From positions 1 to 20,256 of IMG/VR virus record IMGVR_UViG_3300018421_000296: 20,256 nt of DNA, one strand, 5' to 3'. Below are positions 11,820-19,786 of the stretch, one piece after another. A program made the position numbers and the translations under genes. The stretch's first letter is position 1; each line of letters opens with the position of its first letter. This stretch comes from a virus. The notes under the pieces were generated by a model. It searched no databases. It saw only the letters and a list, made by a program, of their open reading frames with translations, and was not told the DNA's origin.

Positions 11820-13313
11820 ATGAGCATAAAAATATACCAAAAAGAAATCGAAGACGGTATTGGCGATCTCGTTAAGAGTACCGCTAGTGTTGCGTATTGT
11901 TCTGAAGCCACTGTCAAAAGGGGCGAGTTAGCGGTCGCTAAAGAAGTGATCTCTAATGTAGATGTTCTCGACAGAGTGGTTGCAGAAAACAAAGACCAAA
12001 TAGACCTATACTATCTAGAGTCTGTATTGGTTTCTTGTGGTTGGAATAAAAATGATGATGTTTTCATGCCAGAGGCAACTTGGGCAGCAAGAAACACACC
12101 TGAAGACAAACAGTTTAATTTTATGCACGATGAAAATGACATCATCGGACATATTACTGGTAGCTATGTCTTAACAAAAGACGGAAAGGCTGTTGCTGAT
12201 GATGCTGAAATGCCTGAAGATTTTGACATCATTACTCAAGCTGTCCTCTATAATAGTTGGACTAACGATGAAAATAGAGAAAGGATGCAACGAATCATTG
12301 CTGAGATTCAAAAAGGCAAATGGTTTGTTTCTATGGAGTGCCTTTTTGCCGGTTTTGACTATGCCCTTACTGGTGAAGACGGTGTTGGTAAAATTTTAGC
12401 AAGAAATGATGAATCGGCGTTTTTAACAAAACACTTGAGATCATACGGTGGAACCGGAGAATATGAAGGGTACAAAGTTGGTAGGGCGCTAAGAAATATA
12501 TCGTTTTCTGGAAAAGGCTTGGTTGAAAAGCCAGCTAACTCTAGAAGTATAATTTTAAGTGGAAATACATCAGCAAACATAAAATTTGATTTAGAAGATT
12601 GTAACTCTAAACTTTCAATAGGAGATGTAAATATGTCAGATAACACGCTGTTAGAAAAGCAGTTGGCTGACGTTCAGACTCAGCTTGTAGAAGCTAAGGC
12701 TGAAAACGAAGCTATTAAGGCTAAAGTCGAAGAGGCTAAAGAAAAAGAATTCGCTTCCCAGATTGAGGCTTTTGAAACTGCCGCTGAAGAAAGCAAGGCG
12801 ACCATTGATGAGCTTAATGAGCTTGTCAAGTCTACTCAGGCTCGCATTGCTGAACTCGAAGACGCTTTAACTCAGTCCAACGAGCAGCTTGCTCAGGCGA
12901 AAGAGCATGTGGACGAGATGAAGAAGAAAGAGAAGATGGAGAAGCGCAAGGCCGCTCTTGTCGAGGCTGGTTTTGAGCAAGAAGATGTAGAAGCAACTCT
13001 CGCTGCTTTTGACGCTCTTGAAGATGAAGCCTTTGATACTGTCGTTGCTATGTATGGCAAGAAAAAGGAAAAAAAGGCAGATGAAGCAGAAGCCGGTATG
13101 CCTCCTGAATTAAAGGAAGCTATCGAAAAGAAGAAGAAGGAGAAGGAAGCTAAGGCCGAAGAAGAGGCTGAAGCTGAAATTACTCCAGAGGCTTTTGAGG
13201 AAGTCGAAACGTCCGAGGCTGCTCTGGTAGAAGCTGACGAGTTCGATCCTGTTGAAGCAACAAGAGCTAGTGTTGCTGATTGGCTCACAAACCATGTACT
13301 TTCTAACAAATGA
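11820..13313 (+). CDS. Prohead protease fused to scaffold
   Basis: 497 residues, GAGGT 7 nt before ATG. Residues 1-250 resemble phage head maturation serine proteases. His103 lies in NFMHDENDIIGHITGSY, Ser171 in KGKWFVSMECLF, and the domain closes with ISFSGKGLVEKPANSRSIIL (227-246), close to the G(K/V)GLV(D/E)xPAN motif of that group. From 272 on the chain is a long coiled coil (KQLADVQTQLVEAKAENEAI onward) followed by Lys/Glu/Ala-rich repeats, as expected of an assembly scaffold that is digested during maturation. In T4 these functions are separate genes 21 and 22; here they are one frame with a probable internal start (12633). It is followed by decoration and capsid genes. Confidence 0.82.
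   Translation: MSIKIYQKEIEDGIGDLVKSTASVAYCSEATVKRGELAVAKEVISNVDVLDRVVAENKDQIDLYYLESVLVSCGWNKNDDVFMPEATWAARNTPEDKQFNFMHDENDIIGHITGSYVLTKDGKAVADDAEMPEDFDIITQAVLYNSWTNDENRERMQRIIAEIQKGKWFVSMECLFAGFDYALTGEDGVGKILARNDESAFLTKHLRSYGGTGEYEGYKVGRALRNISFSGKGLVEKPANSRSIILSGNTSANIKFDLEDCNSKLSIGDVNMSDNTLLEKQLADVQTQLVEAKAENEAIKAKVEEAKEKEFASQIEAFETAAEESKATIDELNELVKSTQARIAELEDALTQSNEQLAQAKEHVDEMKKKEKMEKRKAALVEAGFEQEDVEATLAAFDALEDEAFDTVVAMYGKKKEKKADEAEAGMPPELKEAIEKKKKEKEAKAEEEAEAEITPEAFEEVETSEAALVEADEFDPVEATRASVADWLTNHVLSNK
12633..13313 (+). CDS. Nested scaffold protein from internal start
   Basis: In-frame ATG at codon 272 of the protease-scaffold gene, preceded by GGAG with 8-nt spacing (12621-12624). The product starts MSDNTLLEKQLADVQTQ and runs 226 residues: coiled coil, then a highly charged K/E/A-rich tail ending VADWLTNHVLSNK. 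The start falls exactly at the junction between the protease domain and the coiled coil. This is the same arrangement as lambda C/Nu3, where scaffold is made in excess from inside the protease gene. Expression of the short form is inferred from the ribosome site and domain boundary. Confidence 0.7.
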   Translation: MSDNTLLEKQLADVQTQLVEAKAENEAIKAKVEEAKEKEFASQIEAFETAAEESKATIDELNELVKSTQARIAELEDALTQSNEQLAQAKEHVDEMKKKEKMEKRKAALVEAGFEQEDVEATLAAFDALEDEAFDTVVAMYGKKKEKKADEAEAGMPPELKEAIEKKKKEKEAKAEEEAEAEITPEAFEEVETSEAALVEADEFDPVEATRASVADWLTNHVLSNK

Positions 13314-13330
13314 ACAAGGAGAACTGAACT

Positions 13331-13831
13331 ATGGCTCTTAAATTAGATAGATATGAAGAATCTACTGACATCAGCTTTTTCTACAACGAAGGCACTGCCA
13401 CTCGTGGTGGAGTTGTTGTTTTAGATGCAGCTGCTGTTGCTGGCGCTTCTGGCGCAGCATTGGATCAGGGCGAAAACTTGGTTAAGTATGCAGCCGCGAC
13501 CGCCACAAGCGTTCCGGTTGGTATTTTGCTGAATGATGTTGTTAATAAGGACTTAACCAGAACTCACCTTAACCAGTTTAAGGATGAAGTTCAGAAGGGC
13601 GGTAAGGTTACTGTCTTGACGCGCGGTTGGGTTGTTACCAGCAATGTTGAAGGTAGTCCAAAGGCCGGTGATTTGGCTTTTGCTTCTTCGACTTCGGCTG
13701 GAAGTATTTGTAACGGAACAACTTTTGCTGCTCAGTCTGGTGAGCTTGCTATTGGACGTTTTATGTCCAGCAAGGACGCCGATGGATATGCAAAGGTTTA
13801 TGTCAACCTTCCTAACACCTACGGCTCTTGA
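13331..13831 (+). CDS. Putative head decoration (cement) protein
   Basis: 166 residues, AAGGAG about 9 nt before ATG. It is Ala/Gly/Val/Thr-rich and beta-pattern throughout: TRGGVVVLDAAAVAG near 24-38, VPVGILLNDVV near 61-71, a KVTVLTRGWVV strand pair, and KAGDLAFASSTSAGSI and GELAIGRFMSS toward the end. The GGVVV opening, a VGILLxDV segment and a GDLAF..GxAIGRFM ending match capsid-cement type proteins (DUF2190-like). Position between scaffold and major capsid is the usual one for decoration proteins such as lambda D. No signal peptide or membrane segment. The assignment rests on pattern and place, not on a firm family match. Confidence 0.65.
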   Translation: MALKLDRYEESTDISFFYNEGTATRGGVVVLDAAAVAGASGAALDQGENLVKYAAATATSVPVGILLNDVVNKDLTRTHLNQFKDEVQKGGKVTVLTRGWVVTSNVEGSPKAGDLAFASSTSAGSICNGTTFAAQSGELAIGRFMSSKDADGYAKVYVNLPNTYGS

Positions 13832-13859
13832 TACGCCCTAACTTAAAGGAGATTAAATA

Positions 13860-14864
13860 ATGCAAACTGAAAGACCAAGTGATGAATTCATCTCGCTGCT
13901 CAGAAAATCTGGCGACAGCGATCAGAACGTTGCTTATGCAGCACAGCGAGAATTCGCTAAAGCTTTAGAACTTCCTTTGCGTAAGGGTGTTCTTGTTGGT
14001 AATATTCTCGGAGATATCTTCGAGACTATCAATGTCGAGCCGGGAGCTTCCACAGAGTATCCTCTCGACTTAATTTCTCCGGGACTTGAGGGTGAGCATA
14101 TCGCTTACACTAATCCCGGTCACGGTCGTGTTCCAGAGCGAGCGGTCGAAAGCGATTACGTCACAATTCCTACTTACAGCATCACAAGCTCGATTGACTT
14201 CTTGCTTCGTTATGCTCGTGAGGCTCGTTGGGATATTGTGGCTCGTGCTATGCAGGCTCTCGAAGCTGGTTTCACCAAGAAGATGAACGACGATGGCTGG
14301 CACACCATTTTGGCTGCTGGTGTTGATCGTAACATCTTGGTGTACGATGGTGATGCAACCGCTGGCCTGTTCAGCAAGAGACTCGTCTCTCTGATGCAGA
14401 CCACTATGCGTCGTAACGCTGGTGGTAACACAGGTTCTGCAAATCGTGGACGCTTGACAGACCTTTACGTTTCGCCAGAAGCTCTGGAAGATGTGCGCAA
14501 CTGGGGTCTTGATCAGGTTGACGAGGTTACTCGTCGTGAAATCTACACCGCAAGCGAAGGTGGCGCTCCCATCACTCGCGTCTTTGGTGTTAACCTCCGC
14601 GATCTTGACGAGCTTGGAGAGGGTCAGGAGTACCAGACCTTCTTCACTGACGGGCTTGGCGGTAGTGTTCAGGCTGCTGACCTTGAATTGGTCGTTGGGC
14701 TTGATCAGGGTGCCAATGACAGCTTCATCATGCCAATGAAGCAGCAGATGCAAGTCTTTGAAGATCCTGCGCTTCACAGACAGCAGCGTGCTGGCTACTA
14801 TGGCTGGGCTGAACTTGGCTTCGCAGTCTTGGATAATCGAAGAATTATCTTAGGCTCGTTCTAA
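13860..14864 (+). CDS. Major capsid protein
   Basis: 334 residues with AAAGGAG 8 nt before ATG. The region YPLDLISPGLEGEHIAYTNPG (67-87) and VTIPTYSITSSIDFLLRYAR resemble the E-loop and spine-helix portion of HK97-fold capsids. GRLTDLYVSPEALEDVRNWG is the typical central helix; the C-terminus (QVFEDPALHRQQRAGYYGW, AELGFAVLDNRRIILGSF) matches the end seen in many capsid proteins. No N-terminal delta domain of HK97 type is seen, consistent with the separate scaffold. Arg is mostly CGT/CGC, in contrast to the AGA-dominated genes upstream, suggesting very high expression. A strong terminator follows 25 nt after the stop. Confidence 0.88.
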   Translation: MQTERPSDEFISLLRKSGDSDQNVAYAAQREFAKALELPLRKGVLVGNILGDIFETINVEPGASTEYPLDLISPGLEGEHIAYTNPGHGRVPERAVESDYVTIPTYSITSSIDFLLRYAREARWDIVARAMQALEAGFTKKMNDDGWHTILAAGVDRNILVYDGDATAGLFSKRLVSLMQTTMRRNAGGNTGSANRGRLTDLYVSPEALEDVRNWGLDQVDEVTRREIYTASEGGAPITRVFGVNLRDLDELGEGQEYQTFFTDGLGGSVQAADLELVVGLDQGANDSFIMPMKQQMQVFEDPALHRQQRAGYYGWAELGFAVLDNRRIILGSF

Positions 14865-14888
14865 TCGCCCTTGACAGTCTGAATAATG

Positions 14889-14928
14889 AAGAGTCATTCC
14901 TGATAATATTGGGAATGGCTCTTTTTTT
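14889..14928 (+). terminator. Intrinsic terminator after major capsid gene
   Basis: A 12-bp stem AAGAGTCATTCC / GGAATGGCTCTT with one T-G pair, an 11-nt loop, and a run of seven T (14922-14928). It closes the protease-decoration-capsid unit. Promoter P4 begins within it. Confidence 0.9.
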
Positions 14929-14937
14929 GTGTATAAT
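14909..14937 (+). promoter_or_regulatory. Promoter P4 (GTGTATAAT) overlapping the terminator
   Basis: TTGGGA (14909-14914), 17 bp, TATAAT (14932-14937), with GTG in front of the -10. The -35 and spacer lie in the loop, right arm and T-run of the terminator. The start near 14944 gives a leader of about 42 nt before the ATG at 14986. Confidence 0.65.
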
Positions 14938-14985
14938 AAGGTGTGATCACAGTCTCATTAAAGGACTTTTAGGAGGTAAAAATAC

Positions 14986-15486
14986 ATGGCTTCTTTATCT
15001 GACTATTTAGAATCAGGTTTACTTCACCACCTTTTTAGGGGTGAAACATTCTCAAAACCATTAAATATCGCCGTAGCACTCTGCTCTGGTGTACCAGTTG
15101 AATCCTGTGACGGTAACGCTCAATATCTTGGCGGCACTCTGCCAGAGATTCCGTCTGGAGACGCTAATAACAACGACACCGGCTATAGAAGAATTAATCT
15201 TGGAAATCCAGCAGACCTTGGAAACGCAAAGTGGAATTATACTCTAGAAGACCATTCTGCTGGTAGCGGGTTGATTAAAAACTCTTCCTCGCTTTTATTT
15301 GACGAGGGCGATGGTAGTGCCGCTCTTGTTGATTGGGGCTGGGTGTCTGGTATTGCCATAGTGGACTCTGGAGAATATGGCACTGGAAACCTCCTTATGT
15401 ACGCTGCTTTAGAAAATCCGAGGGTTATTTATACTGGTGACACTGTGAAGTTTGATACTTCAGCACTCCAAATAAAATTTAACTAA
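14986..15486 (+). CDS. Phage tail-fibre-like virion protein, 166 aa
   Basis: AGGAGGT lies 8 nt before ATG, the best ribosome site in the window. The protein begins MASLSDYLESGLLHHLFRG, then FSKPLNIAVALCSG, and ends GNLLMYAALENPRVIYTGD followed by VKFDTSALQIKF. This matches a widespread phage tail or fibre-associated family. Its members start with a helix (LxNxLLdHLFrG), have a P-x-x-hyAL strand, a central GYxRxxL stretch and a GNLL-GDTVxF end. It is beta-rich, with no membrane segment. First in the post-capsid transcription unit and followed by two large fibre-like proteins, it is probably a virion component. Confidence 0.7.
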   Translation: MASLSDYLESGLLHHLFRGETFSKPLNIAVALCSGVPVESCDGNAQYLGGTLPEIPSGDANNNDTGYRRINLGNPADLGNAKWNYTLEDHSAGSGLIKNSSSLLFDEGDGSAALVDWGWVSGIAIVDSGEYGTGNLLMYAALENPRVIYTGDTVKFDTSALQIKFN

Positions 15487-15500
15487 GTATAGGCGTTACC

Positions 15501-17051
15501 ATGATATTATCAAAATCTGATTATTTTGAGAGGATAAATCATCTCCTCCAAGACAATTCTACACAGCTTATTTCTCCGCAGGATCTTAGAATCTCATTAA
15601 GAGATTTAGTTGATTCTGTTCATCTTTTTACAGATGGCAACGAAATAGTAAGTTCTAATTTTGCTACGCCAGATACAAGATCGACTATTGCTGGCGAGCT
15701 TGCTTTAGGTAAGCTAAAGTTTGCCGGAAGAACAAGTGTAGACAATTCAGCTTTTGGTTATTATGCTATAGGCGCTAATTATGATGGCGAGAAAAATACA
15801 GGGGTTGGCTCTCACTCCCTTGGTTGTAATTTAAGAGGTGACTACAATACAGCTGTTGGTTTTAACTCTATAGCTGGAAATACTACTGGTTCTGGCAACA
15901 CAGCTATTGGTTCTCTTTCTCTACAGTCGCTCAGGACGGGTTCTTTTAACATAGCCATTGGTCACGGAGCAGGAAGCCACATACCAACTGACCATAGTTA
16001 TAAGTTCTATTTAGGTGTTGACCCCATAGACTCTGATTACACATGCCCAGATTTATCAGAGGTTTCTGGTGCAGTACCACTCCTATATGGAGATATGCTT
16101 AATAGAAAACTAGCTGTAGGTACTAGGAGTCTTCACGATTACGGCGCGCTTCAGGTTTCAGGCGATATTGCTCCGTCAGATAATGACTCCTTCAATCTAG
16201 GTAACTCTAATTATTCTTGGGGGTCTATTAACGAAAAGGTTTACTTTAGCGGTGGCTATGTTGGTATTGGAACTTCTACACCGTCTGGCGATGCAGGGCT
16301 TGTTACAGTAAATGGAAGTATCGTACCATCGAGAGATGGCTCTTATAGCCTCGGTTATCATAACGGCTCTGACAGACTCCTCTGGGACGGTTATTTTAAC
16401 GACGTAGTTGTTAGCGGTAGGTTTCACTGTAATGATATTAATATAACCGAAGTAAATGTCTGCTCTTACGATTGTAAGACCCTGCACTTGGCCAGTAGCG
16501 GTCTTTGCGGCGATGATATCTTTGGCGATGCATTTTGCGGGTTCTTAACAGACGAGGGTGTTGACGGCGCTGGTTTTGAAGTCCACTCTACCGGCAATGA
16601 TTATAGGCGAGATTATAAATTCTTATTCAGAAACGCGAACCCAAGCTTGACATGTCTTGACCACGACACACACTTTTCAAGATCCAGATGGCAATCAAAT
16701 ATTAGTATCGAGGTTCCAGAGGGTAGTCATTTTCAAGGCAATAGACTTATCGGTAAAGACCGTGTTGGCATTGTTCAGCAAAGCGGCTGCTACGGTTTAT
16801 TTATTAACGCTTACGAGCTAGAGCCGTCTGGAAATACAAGAGTTTTTCTTGGCTCTGAAGATCATAAAGGCGCATACGAAACAGTTAGGGATGTCAACTT
16901 TATATCTAATTCTGGCGGTTTAGATTATGCAGTCATGTACGGTACTGTTGATTCTGGTGTAAAAATAACGCAACAATTTGCTTCTAGGATTAGAACGCCT
17001 TCAGGTAAACGTGGTTTTAGTATTGTTTATCATGATGAAAGTGATACATAA
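15501..17051 (+). CDS. Fibre-like protein with YadA-type head repeats, 516 aa
   Basis: The N-terminus (MILSKSDYFERINHLLQDNS, then ISPQDLRISLRDLVDS) is a helical attachment segment seen in phage fibres. Residues 83-158 hold tandem IG-type repeats (SAFGYYAIG, NTGVGSHSLG, NTAVGFNSIAG, NTAIGSLSLQS, NIAIGHGAG) like the left-handed beta-roll of YadA heads, which trimerise. Further on come VGIGTSTPSGDA and two similar segments, GDIAPSDNDSFNLG and GSIVPSRDGSYSLG, typical of trimeric fibre shafts. No S74 self-cleaving chaperone motif is seen at the end. An AGG 7 nt before ATG is a modest ribosome site. Probably a receptor-binding or head-fibre protein; which structure it decorates is unknown. Confidence 0.75.
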   Translation: MILSKSDYFERINHLLQDNSTQLISPQDLRISLRDLVDSVHLFTDGNEIVSSNFATPDTRSTIAGELALGKLKFAGRTSVDNSAFGYYAIGANYDGEKNTGVGSHSLGCNLRGDYNTAVGFNSIAGNTTGSGNTAIGSLSLQSLRTGSFNIAIGHGAGSHIPTDHSYKFYLGVDPIDSDYTCPDLSEVSGAVPLLYGDMLNRKLAVGTRSLHDYGALQVSGDIAPSDNDSFNLGNSNYSWGSINEKVYFSGGYVGIGTSTPSGDAGLVTVNGSIVPSRDGSYSLGYHNGSDRLLWDGYFNDVVVSGRFHCNDINITEVNVCSYDCKTLHLASSGLCGDDIFGDAFCGFLTDEGVDGAGFEVHSTGNDYRRDYKFLFRNANPSLTCLDHDTHFSRSRWQSNISIEVPEGSHFQGNRLIGKDRVGIVQQSGCYGLFINAYELEPSGNTRVFLGSEDHKGAYETVRDVNFISNSGGLDYAVMYGTVDSGVKITQQFASRIRTPSGKRGFSIVYHDESDT

Positions 17052-17062
17052 AGAGGAACATA

Positions 17063-19777
17063 ATGAAAGATAGATTATCAATCCATATAGACAACGGTCA
17101 ATCGGAGGTTTTTGAGGCGGTTACGGTACTCAGAAACGGCGGAACCGTGTTGCAGTCTGGACTTGTTGGTATCACAAACATAACCCACGATACTGCCACT
17201 CCACCGATTACGCCTTCAACTATTCTAAATATTCAAACATCTGAAGACGCCTCTATAAGATCAACCGCTCGTAGCGCTGGGGCAAAAAGTAAGATAGAAC
17301 TACTTTCTGGTTCCAACACTCCCTCTAGCGGAGTTTCAATATCATTCACAAAGCTATCTGAAAACAGCGGCGTTTTTGATGTTTCTAAGTTTGACGATTA
17401 TGGAAATGAGACGAGTTTTATTGTTCATCAAAGCGGAACATTAGCGGTTGGAAAAATACGCACAAATACACAAGGCGTTGTTAATGACGCTTCAGTTATT
17501 GATGGAAACTCTGTGTTATTAGTGTCTAATACAGGTAGTCCTTCAAATAGTGGTACTATCGCAATAAGATCACAAACACAAAAAGCTTCACCGCTCTCTA
17601 ACTTTGGTAAAACATATGTTAAGCCATATGAGTTTAATACACAGGTCGGCCAGACGGACAATCAACAGTTTCACGCTCTATATTTTATAGACGGTTACGG
17701 TAATGAATACAACGCAACACCAAATATATGTGACAGCACTGCTGGCATTGTCTATGGTGGAGACGTTGGAAGCACTTTCGCAGGATGGTACACCCCAACG
17801 AATAGAACAAGCTGGAATTTTATAAACAGTTTTGCAGACAGCTTTTTTGGTCACGGTATTGATGTTAGACTCAATCTTGGAACTACTAGATTCAACAGTA
17901 TTTTTGGCTATCAAGCAGGAAGTGGCACATCTAGACCGGTAAGCAACACAGTCTTTGGTGCAAGCTCTTTTAATCACCTAGAGGCGAGTACCGGTAATAT
18001 AATTCTTGGTTTTAACTCTCTTACCAGAAGTATAAAAGAAGAGTATACGCCGTCTGTAGTAGAAACTGTTAATAACACAATCCTGATAGGAAATAATCTT
18101 TTTGTAGATGAGTTTCCCGATGATTACTCTTTTGCTTTAGGTCATGACGTTCCACTGGTAACAGGTCTGTTGCGCGGTTCTAATCGCAAGTTTGCTCTTA
18201 GAGCTTCAGACACAGAAGATACAAGACTTACAATCGAAAAAGACGTATATGACTTTAATTTTGGTTTAGAATACGAGGACGGCAGATTCTTAGGAACCTT
18301 TGGAAGTCAAGATAAATCATCGACCGCGCAGGCAAGATCAAAACTCTCTATGAGGTTTAAAAACGCAAACGGTCACAGCCAAACACTTGTTGACTACGAC
18401 CCCTCTGGAGTTTCTCCAAACAACTCACCGACTTGGTCTTATCCTACATTTAAGACTCCAACAGTTTCAATTAGTGGAGATTTAAGAGTTCTTGGAGCGA
18501 TTAGATTTTCTGATGGAACAGATCTTAGTGATGTTGCTTCGTTTAAAACCAATTTCGGCTCTGCTACATCCGGTATAAAAAGATTTACCGTCAATGGTGA
18601 TTACTATTTTGGACTAAATTATAACTATGTACCATTAATTTCATCATTAGCAAACCCTCTCAACACCTCTCAGGCTTATTTGGCTGTTGATGCCCCACAA
18701 GGTCTTGGTAAAATCAGCATAAGCGCGCTTTCTGCCTACGTATCAAGCGGTACAGCTAGGTTTGGAGACAACTGTAATGCCATGTTTACTAACGTGGATA
18801 ATGTTTCGTTTATTAACCAGACTAAGAACTACAGCTCTGTCTTCATTGGTTGCGATGTGGCCGCAAGCGCTACCGGCTGGAAAAACAGTGTCTTTATTGG
18901 TACAGAGGCAGGAAAAGGCTCAACAATACCAAACGGCAGTCTAGCAACAGATACAGCTTGTCTGTTTTTAGGCTATAGGTCTGGCTATGAGTCTGCCAAC
19001 ACCAGAGACGCAATATTTATTGGTAATTCTGCTGGTAAGAACGCTGACGGCTCACAGAAGTCTATCTTCATAGGTCAAAATGCTGGAGAAAATAGTACTA
19101 ACCCCAACTCGATTGGTATAGGCGCCCATGCGCTTGGAGGTACTATTGCTGGTAATGAAGGTGGCTCCAAGAATATAGAAATTGTAGCTGGCCTTGACGA
19201 TAACCAAAGACTGCTTTATGGTAGCGGCAACCTAAGCAACAGAATTAATATCCAAAACACCATAGCTGGAAATACAGAGTCAAGACAGCTTTCTATAGGA
19301 CATGTAACATTAAGCCCAGAGTCTCCACTTGATGTTGTTAGAAGCACTGTTGACTTTGGTACACACGCTGGTCATACCGGCGCTAATATCCAAAAATGGA
19401 ATAACCAGTCTTCTTGGACATCGTTTCAGGTTTCTGGTGTTGCTAGGGTTGATGAAAGTGGCTCATTTATAAAAAGAACAATAGGTAACAATTATAGCGG
19501 AGAAACTGGAGCTTGCGACTCATGGTTTGGAACACACGAAGGCTTCATGGATGACTATATTTACGCCCCAACGTCTTACACATCTCCGACAAGTGGCTGG
19601 ATGACGACTAGGACGTATGAAAATGGCTTTGGTACAGACAGAAAAATTCTTGTTGTCAATAGAGATAATAGGCTAAATATTCATGGACCCGGAGCTACTG
19701 GTGGTACAGCTTTTGTTGTCACAATGATGGTTAATGGCGAACACAGGCCAATATTTGTCAGTTGTTCTGGAATTTAG
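17063..19777 (+). CDS. Large fibre-like protein with two blocks of YadA-type repeats
   Basis: 904 residues, AGAGGAA 5-6 nt before ATG, 11 nt after the preceding stop. Two blocks of IG-repeats are seen. Residues 278-360 include FNSIFGYQAG, NTVFGASSF and NIILGFNSL. Residues 590-700 include SSVFIGCDVA, NSVFIGTEAG, CLFLGYRSG, AIFIGNSAG, SIFIGQNAG and SIGIGAHALGG. The first block ends FALGHDVPLVTGLLRGSNRK, similar to VSGAVPLLYGDMLNRKLAVG in the neighbouring 516-aa protein, suggesting shared modular ancestry. The C-terminal tip (about 790-904) is Gly/Ser/Thr- and aromatic-rich and ends MVNGEHRPIFVSCSGI. It is probably a trimeric fibre with a host-contact tip. Confidence 0.75.
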   Translation: MKDRLSIHIDNGQSEVFEAVTVLRNGGTVLQSGLVGITNITHDTATPPITPSTILNIQTSEDASIRSTARSAGAKSKIELLSGSNTPSSGVSISFTKLSENSGVFDVSKFDDYGNETSFIVHQSGTLAVGKIRTNTQGVVNDASVIDGNSVLLVSNTGSPSNSGTIAIRSQTQKASPLSNFGKTYVKPYEFNTQVGQTDNQQFHALYFIDGYGNEYNATPNICDSTAGIVYGGDVGSTFAGWYTPTNRTSWNFINSFADSFFGHGIDVRLNLGTTRFNSIFGYQAGSGTSRPVSNTVFGASSFNHLEASTGNIILGFNSLTRSIKEEYTPSVVETVNNTILIGNNLFVDEFPDDYSFALGHDVPLVTGLLRGSNRKFALRASDTEDTRLTIEKDVYDFNFGLEYEDGRFLGTFGSQDKSSTAQARSKLSMRFKNANGHSQTLVDYDPSGVSPNNSPTWSYPTFKTPTVSISGDLRVLGAIRFSDGTDLSDVASFKTNFGSATSGIKRFTVNGDYYFGLNYNYVPLISSLANPLNTSQAYLAVDAPQGLGKISISALSAYVSSGTARFGDNCNAMFTNVDNVSFINQTKNYSSVFIGCDVAASATGWKNSVFIGTEAGKGSTIPNGSLATDTACLFLGYRSGYESANTRDAIFIGNSAGKNADGSQKSIFIGQNAGENSTNPNSIGIGAHALGGTIAGNEGGSKNIEIVAGLDDNQRLLYGSGNLSNRINIQNTIAGNTESRQLSIGHVTLSPESPLDVVRSTVDFGTHAGHTGANIQKWNNQSSWTSFQVSGVARVDESGSFIKRTIGNNYSGETGACDSWFGTHEGFMDDYIYAPTSYTSPTSGWMTTRTYENGFGTDRKILVVNRDNRLNIHGPGATGGTAFVVTMMVNGEHRPIFVSCSGI

Positions 19778-19786
19778 GGGTAGTAA

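Noticed and set aside
14070-14777. 235-codon minus frame opposite the major capsid gene
   Set aside because: Long antisense frame caused by the codon pattern of a biased gene; no promoter or ribosome site seen.
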